Below, one piece after another: positions 1-5,380 of a stretch of 5,380 bases of DNA (positions are counted from its first letter, which is position 1; the number at the start of each line of letters is the position of its first letter). Position numbers and translations under genes: made by a program. Source of the stretch: Eubacteriales Family XIII. Incertae Sedis bacterium (lineage in GTDB: Bacteria > Bacillota > Clostridia > Peptostreptococcales > Anaerovoracaceae); the NCBI GenBank assembly GCA_031263335.1, contig JAISGB010000038.1:1-5380 (forward strand). Direction: 5' to 3'. The notes beneath the pieces were generated by a model. It saw only the letters and a program-made list of their open reading frames with translations, was not told the origin of the DNA and ran no database searches.

Positions 1-272
1 AAGACCGCGAAGGCGAGCGCGACGCATTGGAGCACGGCGTCGCGTGGGCGCGAGGGATGTCCCAAGGCGCATGAAGAGACGGCGAGGCAGAGCAGGATCC
101 CCGTGTATTTTATCTCGGCAGAGACGACGCCGGCGGTTCCCGCGATATCAAGCAGAAGAAAGACGCCGTACGAGACGGCGAGCGCGCAGAGAAGAATGAC
201 GACGACCCCGTGCGAACCCTTGCCCCTCGGATCCGAAGCGAGTCGCTTTCCGTGACTTTTATCCCTGTTCAT
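1..272 (-). CDS. Partial multi-pass membrane protein, YhhN/TMEM86 (lysoplasmalogenase)-like, N-terminal part
   Basis: This is an open frame of 90 complete codons that runs off the left edge, read from an ATG at 272-270. The N-terminus is short, hydrophilic and basic (MNRDKSHGKR...). Hydrophobic segments follow at about residues 23-42, 55-70 and from 78 onward, so it is a polytopic membrane protein. The spacing of the first two helices, the phrase IKYTGILLC after the first loop, and the charged turn (RPRD) before a third helix resemble Firmicutes YhhN-like proteins. That family includes TMEM86 lysoplasmalogenases, which cleave the vinyl-ether bond of lysoplasmalogens. The catalytic part lies outside the window, so the family call is tentative; another small polytopic protein is possible. 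No good Shine-Dalgarno precedes the ATG, but an in-frame alternative start is not evident. It is divergent from the DUF1461 gene, with 69 bp between starts. Confidence 0.6.
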   Translation of the reverse strand, partial: MNRDKSHGKRLASDPRGKGSHGVVVILLCALAVSYGVFLLLDIAGTAGVVSAEIKYTGILLCLAVSSCALGHPSRPRDAVLQCVALAFAV

Positions 273-280
273 GATACACT
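252..280 (+). promoter_or_regulatory. Candidate sigma-A-type promoter for the DUF1461 gene
   Basis: GTGACT (252-257, 4/6 to TTGACA) and TACACT (275-280, 4/6 to TATAAT) are separated by 17 bp. This would start transcription near 287, about 55 nt upstream of the start codon at 342. The -35 box lies inside the first codons of the divergent gene, so the two genes would share this region. The match is modest and found by eye. The rest of the 273-341 gap shows no clear operator or riboswitch. Confidence 0.25.
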
Positions 281-332
281 GAACATCGGTTGTTTGGCGT
301 ATCGTCCCCGCCCTCGAATCGGGTGTTGTTTC

Positions 333-336
333 GGAG
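333..336 (+). promoter_or_regulatory. Ribosome binding site fixing the start of the DUF1461 gene
   Basis: GGAG lies 5 nt before the ATG at 342. The frame stays open upstream to 210, but that extension overlaps the divergent gene and reads as unstructured basic sequence. The family-like protein begins at 342. The Shine-Dalgarno and the protein content therefore agree on this start. Confidence 0.6.
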
Positions 337-341
337 TTCGC

Positions 342-1037
342 ATGGCAGGAATCAAGGAAAAGCGATTTACCGTCTCCAATGTCGCGGCAGCGCTCCTGCT
401 CACGTTGTTTCTGTTTTCTTTCGCCGTGACCTTCACGTTGAACTTCCGTCCCCTCTACTACTTCAATATCGCATGGCTCGACATCCCGTCCGCGTCCGGG
501 CTTTCCCCCGAGGAGATCAAGGCGAACTACGACGCGCTCATATCCTACAATTCCATCTTCGCGCGCGGCGCCTTGGAGTTCCCCACCCTTCCGATGTCGG
601 AATCCGGACGCGTCCATTTTGCGGAGGTCAAAGACATCTTTGTCGCCATACAGGCGCTGATGGTCGTATCCTTGGCCGCAGGCGCGGCGGCGTGCGCCCT
701 CAAATTGCGAAAAAAGCGAACGGCCTTCCTGCGGATCGGCGCCGTCTGCCCGCTCGTCCTGACGATCGCGATCGGCGCGCTCATCGCGACGAACTGGACG
801 AGCTTCTTTGTCGCCTTCCACAAGGTGTTTTTCGATAACGACCTGTGGATATTCGACAGCCGAACGGATCCCGTGATCGAATTGTTGCCCGACGCGTTTT
901 TTCTCGAATGCGCCCTCATGATCCTGCTTCTGATCGTTGTGGGATCCGTGATCTTCGGCGTGATCGGATATCGGCTCGGACGCCGCTTCAAAAAAGAGAA
1001 TCCCCCCTTAGCCGCTTCCCGCACCGATCGTCCATAG
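342..1037 (+). CDS. TIGR01906/DUF1461 family integral membrane protein (Lit-like lipoprotein intramolecular transacylase)
   Basis: This 231-residue polytopic membrane protein has helices at about residues 13-34, 98-120, 130-152 and 187-211. Family hallmarks are present. A tyrosine-rich end of helix 1 (FRPLYY, 35-40) is followed by a large extracytoplasmic loop with LSPEEIKANYDALISYN (54-70), FPTLPMSESGRVHF (80-93, His92) and EVKDIF. A second loop has FHKVFF (His160), the NDLW...DP phrase and LLPDAFF (181-187). The length matches the family's usual 210-240. Characterised relatives (Lit of Enterococcus and Bacillus) move an acyl chain within the N-terminal cysteine of lipoproteins, giving the lyso form. 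The conserved histidines in extracytoplasmic loops fit an outward-facing enzyme. The family is confident; Lit activity is inferred, since the family is broad. The C-terminus is basic and cytoplasmic (RLGRRFKK). The stop lies 8 bp from the stop of the convergent pilin-like gene. Confidence 0.88.
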   Translation: MAGIKEKRFTVSNVAAALLLTLFLFSFAVTFTLNFRPLYYFNIAWLDIPSASGLSPEEIKANYDALISYNSIFARGALEFPTLPMSESGRVHFAEVKDIFVAIQALMVVSLAAGAAACALKLRKKRTAFLRIGAVCPLVLTIAIGALIATNWTSFFVAFHKVFFDNDLWIFDSRTDPVIELLPDAFFLECALMILLLIVVGSVIFGVIGYRLGRRFKKENPPLAASRTDRP

Positions 1038-1045
1038 ACGGCGGG

Positions 1046-1528
1046 TCAATACAGCTCGACAACCGAATACGCGCCTTCATCATATACGACCTGAGACCCC
1101 CTTTCCGTCCGGTAGACAAAACCGTTCACCGCATTGCGATCATCGATCTTGATGTGCGTTAGGGGTCCCGCGTCCATTCCCGTCAGATCGTTCAGCTTTT
1201 CCCTGCCCGCCGAGGTGAGGCGAACATCGTACAGATCCGTTCTGTCCAACAGGCCGTCGTCGTCGGCCCGCTCATACGTCATCGTCATCATTGTCTGCAC
1301 CGCAACGGCGATCGTGCGAGTCTCCGCGATTTCCGCGTTGGTTTTCGCCTCATCGATCCGATTGAAGGCAAACGGGAGCAGGATGGCGGCAAGCGCCACA
1401 ATGATGACGAGAACGACAATCAACTCGATGAGGACAAAGCCCTTCCCGCCTCGGGGAACGCCTCCCTTCCCATCCTGCGGGATCGGGACGCCGTGTCTGC
1501 GATTGTAAGCGCCGTATGACATACGCAT
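1046..1528 (-). CDS. Type IV pilin-like / type II secretion pseudopilin-like protein (prepilin)
   Basis: This is a predicted 160-residue prepilin with a 30-residue basic leader ending in GGKG, a cleavage site G30|F31, and an N-terminal helix beginning FVLIEL with the conserved Glu at +5. A roughly 20-residue hydrophobic stretch (31-52) follows. Position +2 is Val rather than the usual Thr. The mature part (about 130 residues, no Cys) has an amphipathic helix NAEIAETRTIAVAVQTM (64-80). It then has a short variable domain with the turn LTSAGREKLNDLTGMD (104-119) and a C-terminal beta-like region (GFVYR...QVVYDEGAYSVVELY), as in many small clostridial pilin-like proteins. It would be processed by a prepilin peptidase and built into a pilus or pseudopilus; none of that machinery is in the window. 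Start options are ATG 1528 (weak GGGA 7 nt upstream, chosen), ATG 1522, or ATG 1591, which overlaps the ispG stop as ATGA but would give a 51-residue leader. It follows ispG on the same strand. Confidence 0.82.
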   Translation of the reverse strand: MRMSYGAYNRRHGVPIPQDGKGGVPRGGKGFVLIELIVVLVIIVALAAILLPFAFNRIDEAKTNAEIAETRTIAVAVQTMMTMTYERADDDGLLDRTDLYDVRLTSAGREKLNDLTGMDAGPLTHIKIDDRNAVNGFVYRTERGSQVVYDEGAYSVVELY

Positions 1529-1557
1529 AGTATATTCCCAAATGCGCGGCGGGACAA
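1529..1557 (-). promoter_or_regulatory. Candidate promoter for the pilin-like gene
   Basis: Reading the minus strand, TTGTCC (1557-1552, 4/6 to TTGACA) is followed after exactly 17 bp by TATACT (1534-1529, 5/6 to TATAAT). The predicted transcription start is near 1522, the A of the second ATG of the gene, so a transcript from here would be leaderless. This is a by-eye match in an AT-richer 59-bp gap after ispG and has not been tested statistically. Confidence 0.35.
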
Positions 1558-1587
1558 GGATTTTACGGATTCGCCGAGCCGGCGGTT

Positions 1588-2679
1588 TCATTCGGAGGGT
1601 TTTGCGGTTTCGGCGCTCAGCGCCGCGATCTCCCTGAGCAGAGCCGGGACGATCTCCCCTTCCGCGACGGCGCCAATGACGGCCCCTTTCCGGAACAGCG
1701 CCGCACGGCCGTCGCCGCAGGCCACGCCCAAATCCGCGTGGGCCGCCTCCCCGGGGCCATTGACCGCGCATCCCATGATCGCGACGGTCAGGGCGCCTTC
1801 AATCCGATCCCTGCGGCGCGTCCGCTCCATCGGCCCGATCGCTTCGCTCACCTCCGCCGCAATGCGCGCCAGATCCGTCCGGCATCTGCCGCAGGTCGGA
1901 CAGGAGATGATGTTGACGGCGCCGGGCAGAAGATTCAGGCAGGCCAAGAGATCCCGCGCCGCGGTCACCTCCTGCAGGGGATCGCCCGTCAGCGATACGC
2001 GGACGGTATCCCCGACGCCGTCCAAGAGCAAGGCGCCGACGCCGACAGCGGATTTTATCACCGCCCGCGTCCCGATGCCCGCTTCCGTAATGCCGATGTG
2101 CAGGGGGCAGTCCGTGCGATCGACGAGGATATTCAGGGCGTCGCGGGTCTCCCGCACATCGGAGGATTTGATCGAGACGACGATGTCTTCAAAATCCATT
2201 CTCCGCAGACGCTCAATATTCCTGACGGCGCTCTCCGCAAGCGCCCGCGGCGTCGGCCCGCCGAACCGGTCCAAGAGATCGGCCTCGAGTGAACCGCTGT
2301 TGACCCCCACGCGGATGGGGATGCCGCCCGTCCGCGCGCGCCTGACGACCGCGCGTACCTCCGCGTCCCCGCCGATATTCCCGGGATTGATCCGGATTTT
2401 ATCCGCTCCGTTCTCCATGGCCGCGATCGCGAGCCGGTGATCGAAATGGATGTCCGCCACGATGGGAACATCCACGCGGGATTTGATCGCGTACAGCGCG
2501 GCGGCGGCGGCCTTGTCCGGCACGGCGCATCGGACGATGTCGCAACCCGCCTTCGAGAGCGCCATAATCTGCGCGACGGTCGCCTCCGCGTCCCGCGTAT
2601 CCGTATTCGTCATGGATTGCACGGATATGGGCGCGCCGCCGCCGATCGCCACGCCGCCGCAATTCACCCGCCTTGTCAT
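1588..2679 (-). CDS. ispG: 4-hydroxy-3-methylbut-2-en-1-yl diphosphate synthase (flavodoxin/ferredoxin), IspG/GcpE
   Basis: IspG is a cytoplasmic [4Fe-4S] enzyme that reductively opens 2-C-methyl-D-erythritol 2,4-cyclodiphosphate to HMBPP, the penultimate step of the MEP pathway. The N-terminal TIM-barrel part shows GGGAPISVQSMTNTDT (13-28), VADIHFDHRLA (74-84), the KIRINPGNIG stretch (94-103) and IRVGVNSGSLE (122-132). The C-terminal cluster domain has SCPTCGR (259-265; Cys260, Cys263) and MGCAVNGPGEA (302-312; Cys304, Glu311), which are the three Cys and one Glu cluster ligands. The length of 363 is normal for the two-domain bacterial form. The ATG overlaps the rseP stop as ATGA. No Shine-Dalgarno is visible upstream, so translation is probably coupled to rseP. 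An extra Cys266 follows the CPTC motif, where relatives usually have a hydroxyl residue. The C-terminal tail (ETAKPSE) is ordinary. Confidence 0.97.
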   Translation of the reverse strand: MTRRVNCGGVAIGGGAPISVQSMTNTDTRDAEATVAQIMALSKAGCDIVRCAVPDKAAAAALYAIKSRVDVPIVADIHFDHRLAIAAMENGADKIRINPGNIGGDAEVRAVVRRARTGGIPIRVGVNSGSLEADLLDRFGGPTPRALAESAVRNIERLRRMDFEDIVVSIKSSDVRETRDALNILVDRTDCPLHIGITEAGIGTRAVIKSAVGVGALLLDGVGDTVRVSLTGDPLQEVTAARDLLACLNLLPGAVNIISCPTCGRCRTDLARIAAEVSEAIGPMERTRRRDRIEGALTVAIMGCAVNGPGEAAHADLGVACGDGRAALFRKGAVIGAVAEGEIVPALLREIAALSAETAKPSE

Positions 2680-3719
2680 GTGACGATGAACCGATCGACG
2701 TCGATCACGGTGATATAGATCATCAGGGCGATCAGCAGGAGGAAACCGATCAGATGGATCCGACCCTCCACCCTGTCGCTGATCCGATTGCCCGTGAACA
2801 GGCGGATGATGAGGAAGAGGATACGCCCGCCGTCGAGCGCCGGCAGAGGCAGGAGATTGACGATGCCGAGGTTGAGGCTGATGAGGGCGGCCAACTGCAC
2901 CACATACACAAAGCCGATCTTCGCGCTGTCCCCGACGGTCTTGACGATGCCCACCGGACCCGTGAGCTGTTCCATGCCCACTTGGCCCGTGAACAGCTTG
3001 CCCAACACATCATACATGTTTTTCGCCATGTTCCATGTCGCTTCCGCTCCATAGCCGATCGATTTGACGGCGAACATCGGGCTGCGCTTCATGACGGGCG
3101 AAATGCCGACCTTCAGGATCCCGTCGTCCGCGTCCCTGTACAGACGGGTCGAAACGGTCTCCCGCGCGCCGTCCTCACGAAGAACCGTGATCTCTACGGC
3201 CGGGACCGTATCCGCTTCCGCAGGGATCCCCTCATTGATCCGCGCGAGGATGCGGCTGATGTCCGTCCAGTCCTCCACGCTTTCGCCGTCGATGGCCAAC
3301 ACCGTGTCGCCCGCGGACACCCCGGCCGACGCGGCGGGACTCTCCGCCGTGACCGCGTCGATTTGGGACGAGGGCTGCCCGCCGGAAAAGATGATGATCG
3401 ACAGCAGGATCACGGCCAACAGGATGTTCATGAGGGAACCGGCGATCAGCGTCAGCGCGCGGGCCGGGACGGGCCTGTTGTTGAACGCGTGCGGATCCTC
3501 CGAATCCTCATCCTCCCCTTCCATGGCGCAGAAGCCGCCGATGGGAAACACGCGGAGCGAGAAGAGGGTCTCGCCCCTCCGAAATTTGAAAAACTTCGGC
3601 CCCATCCCGAGGGCAAATTCCTTGACCTTGATGCCCGTCGCCTTGGCCGTGATAAAATGTCCGAACTCATGTACAAAGATCAGCAAGGCGAATATGATGA
3701 TTGCGTATACGATGAACAA
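2676..3719 (-). CDS. rseP: RIP (site-2) metalloprotease, RseP/MmpA family
   Basis: This intramembrane zinc protease of 347 residues cuts transmembrane segments of anti-sigma factors or leftover signal peptides. From the TTG start, the first helix carries HEFGH at residues 17-21 (His17, Glu18, His21: zinc ligands and catalytic base), then FALGMGPK and the membrane re-entrant strand region. A second helix follows at about 92-112 with GSLMN. A single PDZ domain lies at about 118-195 (AGVSAGDTVLAIDG carboxylate-loop region). LTGPVGI (252-258), NLLPLPALDGGR (288-299, third zinc ligand Asp296) and a C-terminal helix complete the protein. One PDZ domain is the Gram-positive arrangement, against two in E. 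coli. The frame extends to a TTG at 3767 overlapping dxr. The inner TTG at 3719 is chosen because GGAGGGG sits 6 nt upstream and the protein then begins directly with helix 1. It lies 16 nt after dxr and overlaps ispG by 4 nt. Confidence 0.96.
   Translation of the reverse strand: MFIVYAIIIFALLIFVHEFGHFITAKATGIKVKEFALGMGPKFFKFRRGETLFSLRVFPIGGFCAMEGEDEDSEDPHAFNNRPVPARALTLIAGSLMNILLAVILLSIIIFSGGQPSSQIDAVTAESPAASAGVSAGDTVLAIDGESVEDWTDISRILARINEGIPAEADTVPAVEITVLREDGARETVSTRLYRDADDGILKVGISPVMKRSPMFAVKSIGYGAEATWNMAKNMYDVLGKLFTGQVGMEQLTGPVGIVKTVGDSAKIGFVYVVQLAALISLNLGIVNLLPLPALDGGRILFLIIRLFTGNRISDRVEGRIHLIGFLLLIALMIYITVIDVDRFIVT
2693..2714. repeat. Two abutting short palindromes near the rseP/ispG junction
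   Basis: GATCGACGTCGATC (2693-2706) is a perfect 14-nt palindrome. ATCACGGTGAT (2704-2714) is a perfect 5+1+5 inverted repeat that overlaps it by 3 nt. They lie in the last codons of rseP, 14 to 35 nt upstream of the ispG ATG. As RNA, the first could form a 5-bp stem with a 4-nt loop. The codons encode an ordinary hydrophobic/acidic tail (ITVIDVDRF), so this may be chance in a GATC/CG-rich genome. Confidence 0.4.
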
Positions 3720-3725
3720 TTGAAA

Positions 3726-3732
3726 CCCCTCC
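3726..3732 (-). promoter_or_regulatory. Strong ribosome binding site deciding the rseP TTG start
   Basis: GGAGGGG on the minus strand sits between the dxr stop (3736) and the TTG at 3719, with 6 nt of spacing. It is the best Shine-Dalgarno in the window. It argues for the 347-residue protein over the longer frame opening at 3767, which would overlap dxr by 32 nt. Confidence 0.8.
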
Positions 3733-3735
3733 GAT

Positions 3736-4923
3736 TCAGAGCAACGCCACGCGTCGCCGACCGACAAAGGACAGAGCGCTCTCCCGCGCCCGCCCGTCTA
3801 TATCCATTATATCATCAATACCTTTAACCGATCTTGAATTGTGGCTGTCCAACACCCGTTCGAGGGTATCGATGATATCGACAAAGGCGATCCGGCCATC
3901 GAGGAAGAGGCGCACCAACACCTCATTGGCTCCGTTCAACGCGATCGCCGCGCTGTCGCGGCCGCCCTCCTCGCTTTCCCGCATCACGCGGTAGGCCATG
4001 TCGAGGCTTCGGCGCGTCTCACCCGCCGGCTCGTCAAACTGCAGGGTGCGCAGGGAGATGAGATCGATGTTGCGGACGTCCGTCGCCCAACGCTCCGGAT
4101 AGGAAAAGGCATAGGATATCGGCACGATCATATCCGGAAAGCCCAACTGCGCCATCACGGCGCCGTCCTCGTATTCCACCAAGGAATGCACGATGCTCTG
4201 CGGATGCACCAAGACCTCTATCTTGCTCGTCTCCACACCGTACAGCCATTTCGCCTCGATGATCTCGAGTCCCTTGTTGACCATCGTCGCCGAGTCCACC
4301 GTGATCTTGCGCCCCATCTTCCAGTTCGGATGGATGAGCGCGTCCCCGACGGTCACGGTCCTGAGCCGTTCGGAGGAATACCCGCGGAAGGGGCCGCCCG
4401 ACGCCGTGAGCATGATGCGCCTTATCGCGTTCCCCTCGTTGCCCATGAGGCATTGAAAGATCGCACTGTGTTCGCTGTCCACGGGAACGATCGCCGCGCC
4501 GGCGTCTGCGGCCGCCGACATGACAAACCGTCCGCCCGTCACGAGGGTCTCTTTGTTGGCCAAGGCGATCGTACGACCGCGCCCTCCCGCGGCGATGGCC
4601 GCGAGCGTCGGTTCCAAACCCGCGACGCCGACGATCGCGTTGAGCATGACGTCGTATTGCTCCGCTTGGGCGGCCTCGTTCAAACCATCCTTGCCGCAAT
4701 AGACGTTCAGCCCCGGATATTCGCGGCGCAACGTGACCGCATCGTCGGGACGCTCCACCGCGACGGACGACGGGCGGAACTGTTCGATCTGTCGACGCAA
4801 CGCATCGATGCGGCTCCTGCACGCCAACAAGACCGCCTTGAGTCTGCGCGGGTTCGACGCGATGATGGACAACGCCTGTGTACCGACGGAGCCGGTGGAA
4901 CCGAATACTGCGACGCGTTTCAC
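3736..4923 (-). CDS. dxr: 1-deoxy-D-xylulose-5-phosphate reductoisomerase (Dxr/IspC)
   Basis: Dxr rearranges and reduces DXP to 2-C-methyl-D-erythritol 4-phosphate with NADPH and a divalent metal, the first committed MEP step and the target of fosmidomycin. The Rossmann motif GSTGSVGTQ is at residues 8-16, and ALANKE (120-125) is conserved. VDSEHSAIFQ (148-157) supplies metal ligands Asp149 and Glu151. ASGGPFR (174-180), the mobile-loop HPNWKMG (198-204; Trp201) and SATMVNKGLE (211-220; metal ligand Glu220) follow. ALNGANEV (328-335) and a helical C-terminal domain complete the protein. At 395 residues it is full length (E. coli 398). The start is GTG, with AAGGAG 9 nt upstream and an in-frame TGA two codons before, so no longer form is possible. 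A second ATG inside this leader (4930) is out of frame. The gene follows cdsA by 42 nt and precedes rseP by 16 nt, with no terminator at either junction. Confidence 0.98.
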   Translation of the reverse strand: MKRVAVFGSTGSVGTQALSIIASNPRRLKAVLLACRSRIDALRRQIEQFRPSSVAVERPDDAVTLRREYPGLNVYCGKDGLNEAAQAEQYDVMLNAIVGVAGLEPTLAAIAAGGRGRTIALANKETLVTGGRFVMSAAADAGAAIVPVDSEHSAIFQCLMGNEGNAIRRIMLTASGGPFRGYSSERLRTVTVGDALIHPNWKMGRKITVDSATMVNKGLEIIEAKWLYGVETSKIEVLVHPQSIVHSLVEYEDGAVMAQLGFPDMIVPISYAFSYPERWATDVRNIDLISLRTLQFDEPAGETRRSLDMAYRVMRESEEGGRDSAAIALNGANEVLVRLFLDGRIAFVDIIDTLERVLDSHNSRSVKGIDDIMDIDGRARESALSFVGRRRVALL

Positions 4924-4932
4924 GAATCATGT

Positions 4933-4938
4933 CTCCTT
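4933..4938 (-). promoter_or_regulatory. Ribosome binding site of dxr
   Basis: AAGGAG lies in the 42-nt gap after cdsA, 9 nt before the GTG start. An out-of-frame ATG at 4930-4928 is only 2 nt from this site, too close for efficient use. Confidence 0.7.
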
Positions 4939-4965
4939 CCGAACACTCGATTGCGATTCGACGGA

Positions 4966-5380
4966 TCACATCGGCCCGGAACCGATGAAATTCGCGATAT
5001 ACACATAATAAAAAACCAACGGGGCGGTGAACAAGACGCTGTCGATCCGATCCAAGAGACCGCCGTGGCCCGGGATCAGCCGCCCGTAATCCTTGACGCC
5101 TGCGCCGCGCTTGATGACGGACGCGACGAGATCCCCCACCTGGGATAGGACGCCCCCCAACGCGCCGATGACGACGCAATGGATGAAGAATCCACGCAAC
5201 GCGAAATATCCGAAGACGCCGCACAGGAGCACGCTGCCGACGACGCCGCCGATCGCCCCTTCCACTGTCTTTTTTGGGCTGATCGACGGACAGAGCTTAT
5301 GCCGGCCCAAGAAACTCCCTGCAAAATACGCGAAGATGTCCGTGCCGAAGGCCGTGAGAAACACCAACCAGATCGGGGAT
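4966..5380 (-). CDS. cdsA: Phosphatidate cytidylyltransferase (CDP-diglyceride synthase), C-terminal part
   Basis: The last 137 residues of CdsA are present; the start lies beyond the right edge. CdsA is an inner-membrane enzyme that condenses CTP and phosphatidic acid into CDP-diacylglycerol, the precursor of all major phospholipids. The visible part contains GTDIFAYFAGSFLGRHKL and SPKKTVEGAIGG, typical of the cytidylyltransferase core. It then has the full family signature (minus strand 5121-5041), running from SVIKR through GVKDYG and LIPGHGGLLDRID. The signature Asp and His-Gly-Gly residues of the active site are intact. Several hydrophobic helices surround these motifs, and the protein ends with a last helix and a short tail (NFIGSGPM). 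The gene is first in the visible cluster and presumably follows uppS and frr outside the window, as in other Clostridia; that is inference. Confidence 0.97.
   Translation of the reverse strand, partial: SPIWLVFLTAFGTDIFAYFAGSFLGRHKLCPSISPKKTVEGAIGGVVGSVLLCGVFGYFALRGFFIHCVVIGALGGVLSQVGDLVASVIKRGAGVKDYGRLIPGHGGLLDRIDSVLFTAPLVFYYVYIANFIGSGPM

Noticed and set aside
210..341. A 44-residue N-terminal extension of the DUF1461 protein
   Set aside because: It overlaps the divergent gene, is not family-like, and the GGAG before 342 supports the shorter protein.
1572..1584. Perfect hairpin CGCCG-AGC-CGGCG after ispG as a terminator
   Set aside because: The stem is only 5 bp and no T-run follows on the minus strand, so it is not a credible rho-independent terminator.
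3720..3767. A 16-residue N-terminal extension of RseP from the TTG at 3767
   Set aside because: It would overlap dxr and add a polar stretch before helix 1; GGAGGGG fits the inner TTG.
2673..3827. A 384-codon open frame on the plus strand, antisense to rseP
   Set aside because: The translation is low-complexity charged sequence with no recognisable motif; RseP on the minus strand explains the region.
3805..3845. AT-richer patch near the 3' end of dxr as an internal promoter for rseP
   Set aside because: It reads as a run of Asp/Ile/Met codons in the Dxr C-terminus, and I could not place a convincing -35/-10 pair.
2423..3948. GCGATCGC octamers (2423-2430, 3941-3948) as a cyanobacterial HIP1 signature
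   Set aside because: I found only these two copies, in a CG- and GATC-rich genome. The gene order and protein families point to Clostridia instead.
3841..5148. A 435-codon open frame on the plus strand, antisense to dxr and cdsA
   Set aside because: It is a high-GC shadow frame. Its translation is rich in Arg, Asp and His with no domain, while the opposite strand encodes complete Dxr and CdsA motifs.

Overview
The window looks like a chromosomal segment from a GC-rich (roughly 60 % by eye) bacterium of the Clostridia/Firmicutes type. The main evidence is the gene order cdsA-dxr-rseP-ispG on the minus strand, the classic clostridial cluster for phospholipid precursor, MEP-pathway isoprenoid and site-2 protease genes. 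A TIGR01906/DUF1461 membrane protein and a short class III-type pilin-like protein fit the same origin. The lineage is inferred from gene order and protein character, not from a search.

Layout from right to left (minus strand): the C-terminal part of cdsA enters at the right edge (stop at 4966). It is followed by dxr (4923-3736, GTG start), rseP (3719-2676, TTG start set by a strong Shine-Dalgarno) and ispG (2679-1588, ATGA overlap with rseP). Junctions are +42, +16 and -4 nt, so this is almost certainly one transcript. After ispG comes a small same-strand prepilin-like gene (1528-1046). It has its own candidate promoter and an uncertain start. It meets, tail to tail with only 8 bp between stops, the plus-strand gene 342-1037, a four-helix membrane protein of the TIGR01906/DUF1461 family. 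That family includes Lit, the lipoprotein intramolecular transacylase. Divergent from it, at the left edge, is the N-terminal part of a minus-strand membrane protein (272 to beyond 1) resembling YhhN/TMEM86-type lysoplasmalogenases.

Functionally, CdsA makes CDP-diacylglycerol, Dxr and IspG are the second and the penultimate enzymes of the MEP route to IPP/DMAPP, and RseP is an intramembrane metalloprotease. These are housekeeping envelope functions. The left end carries accessory membrane genes: a pilin-like protein, a Lit-family protein and a YhhN-like protein. The last two would both act on lyso-type lipids if the family assignments hold. I saw no rRNA, tRNA, CRISPR array, insertion sequence, prophage gene or convincing rho-independent terminator. 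No stretch over 300 bases lacks a gene. Nothing here amounts to a clearly new system. The most interesting points are the orphan pilin with its ambiguous start and the Lit-like/YhhN-like divergent pair.
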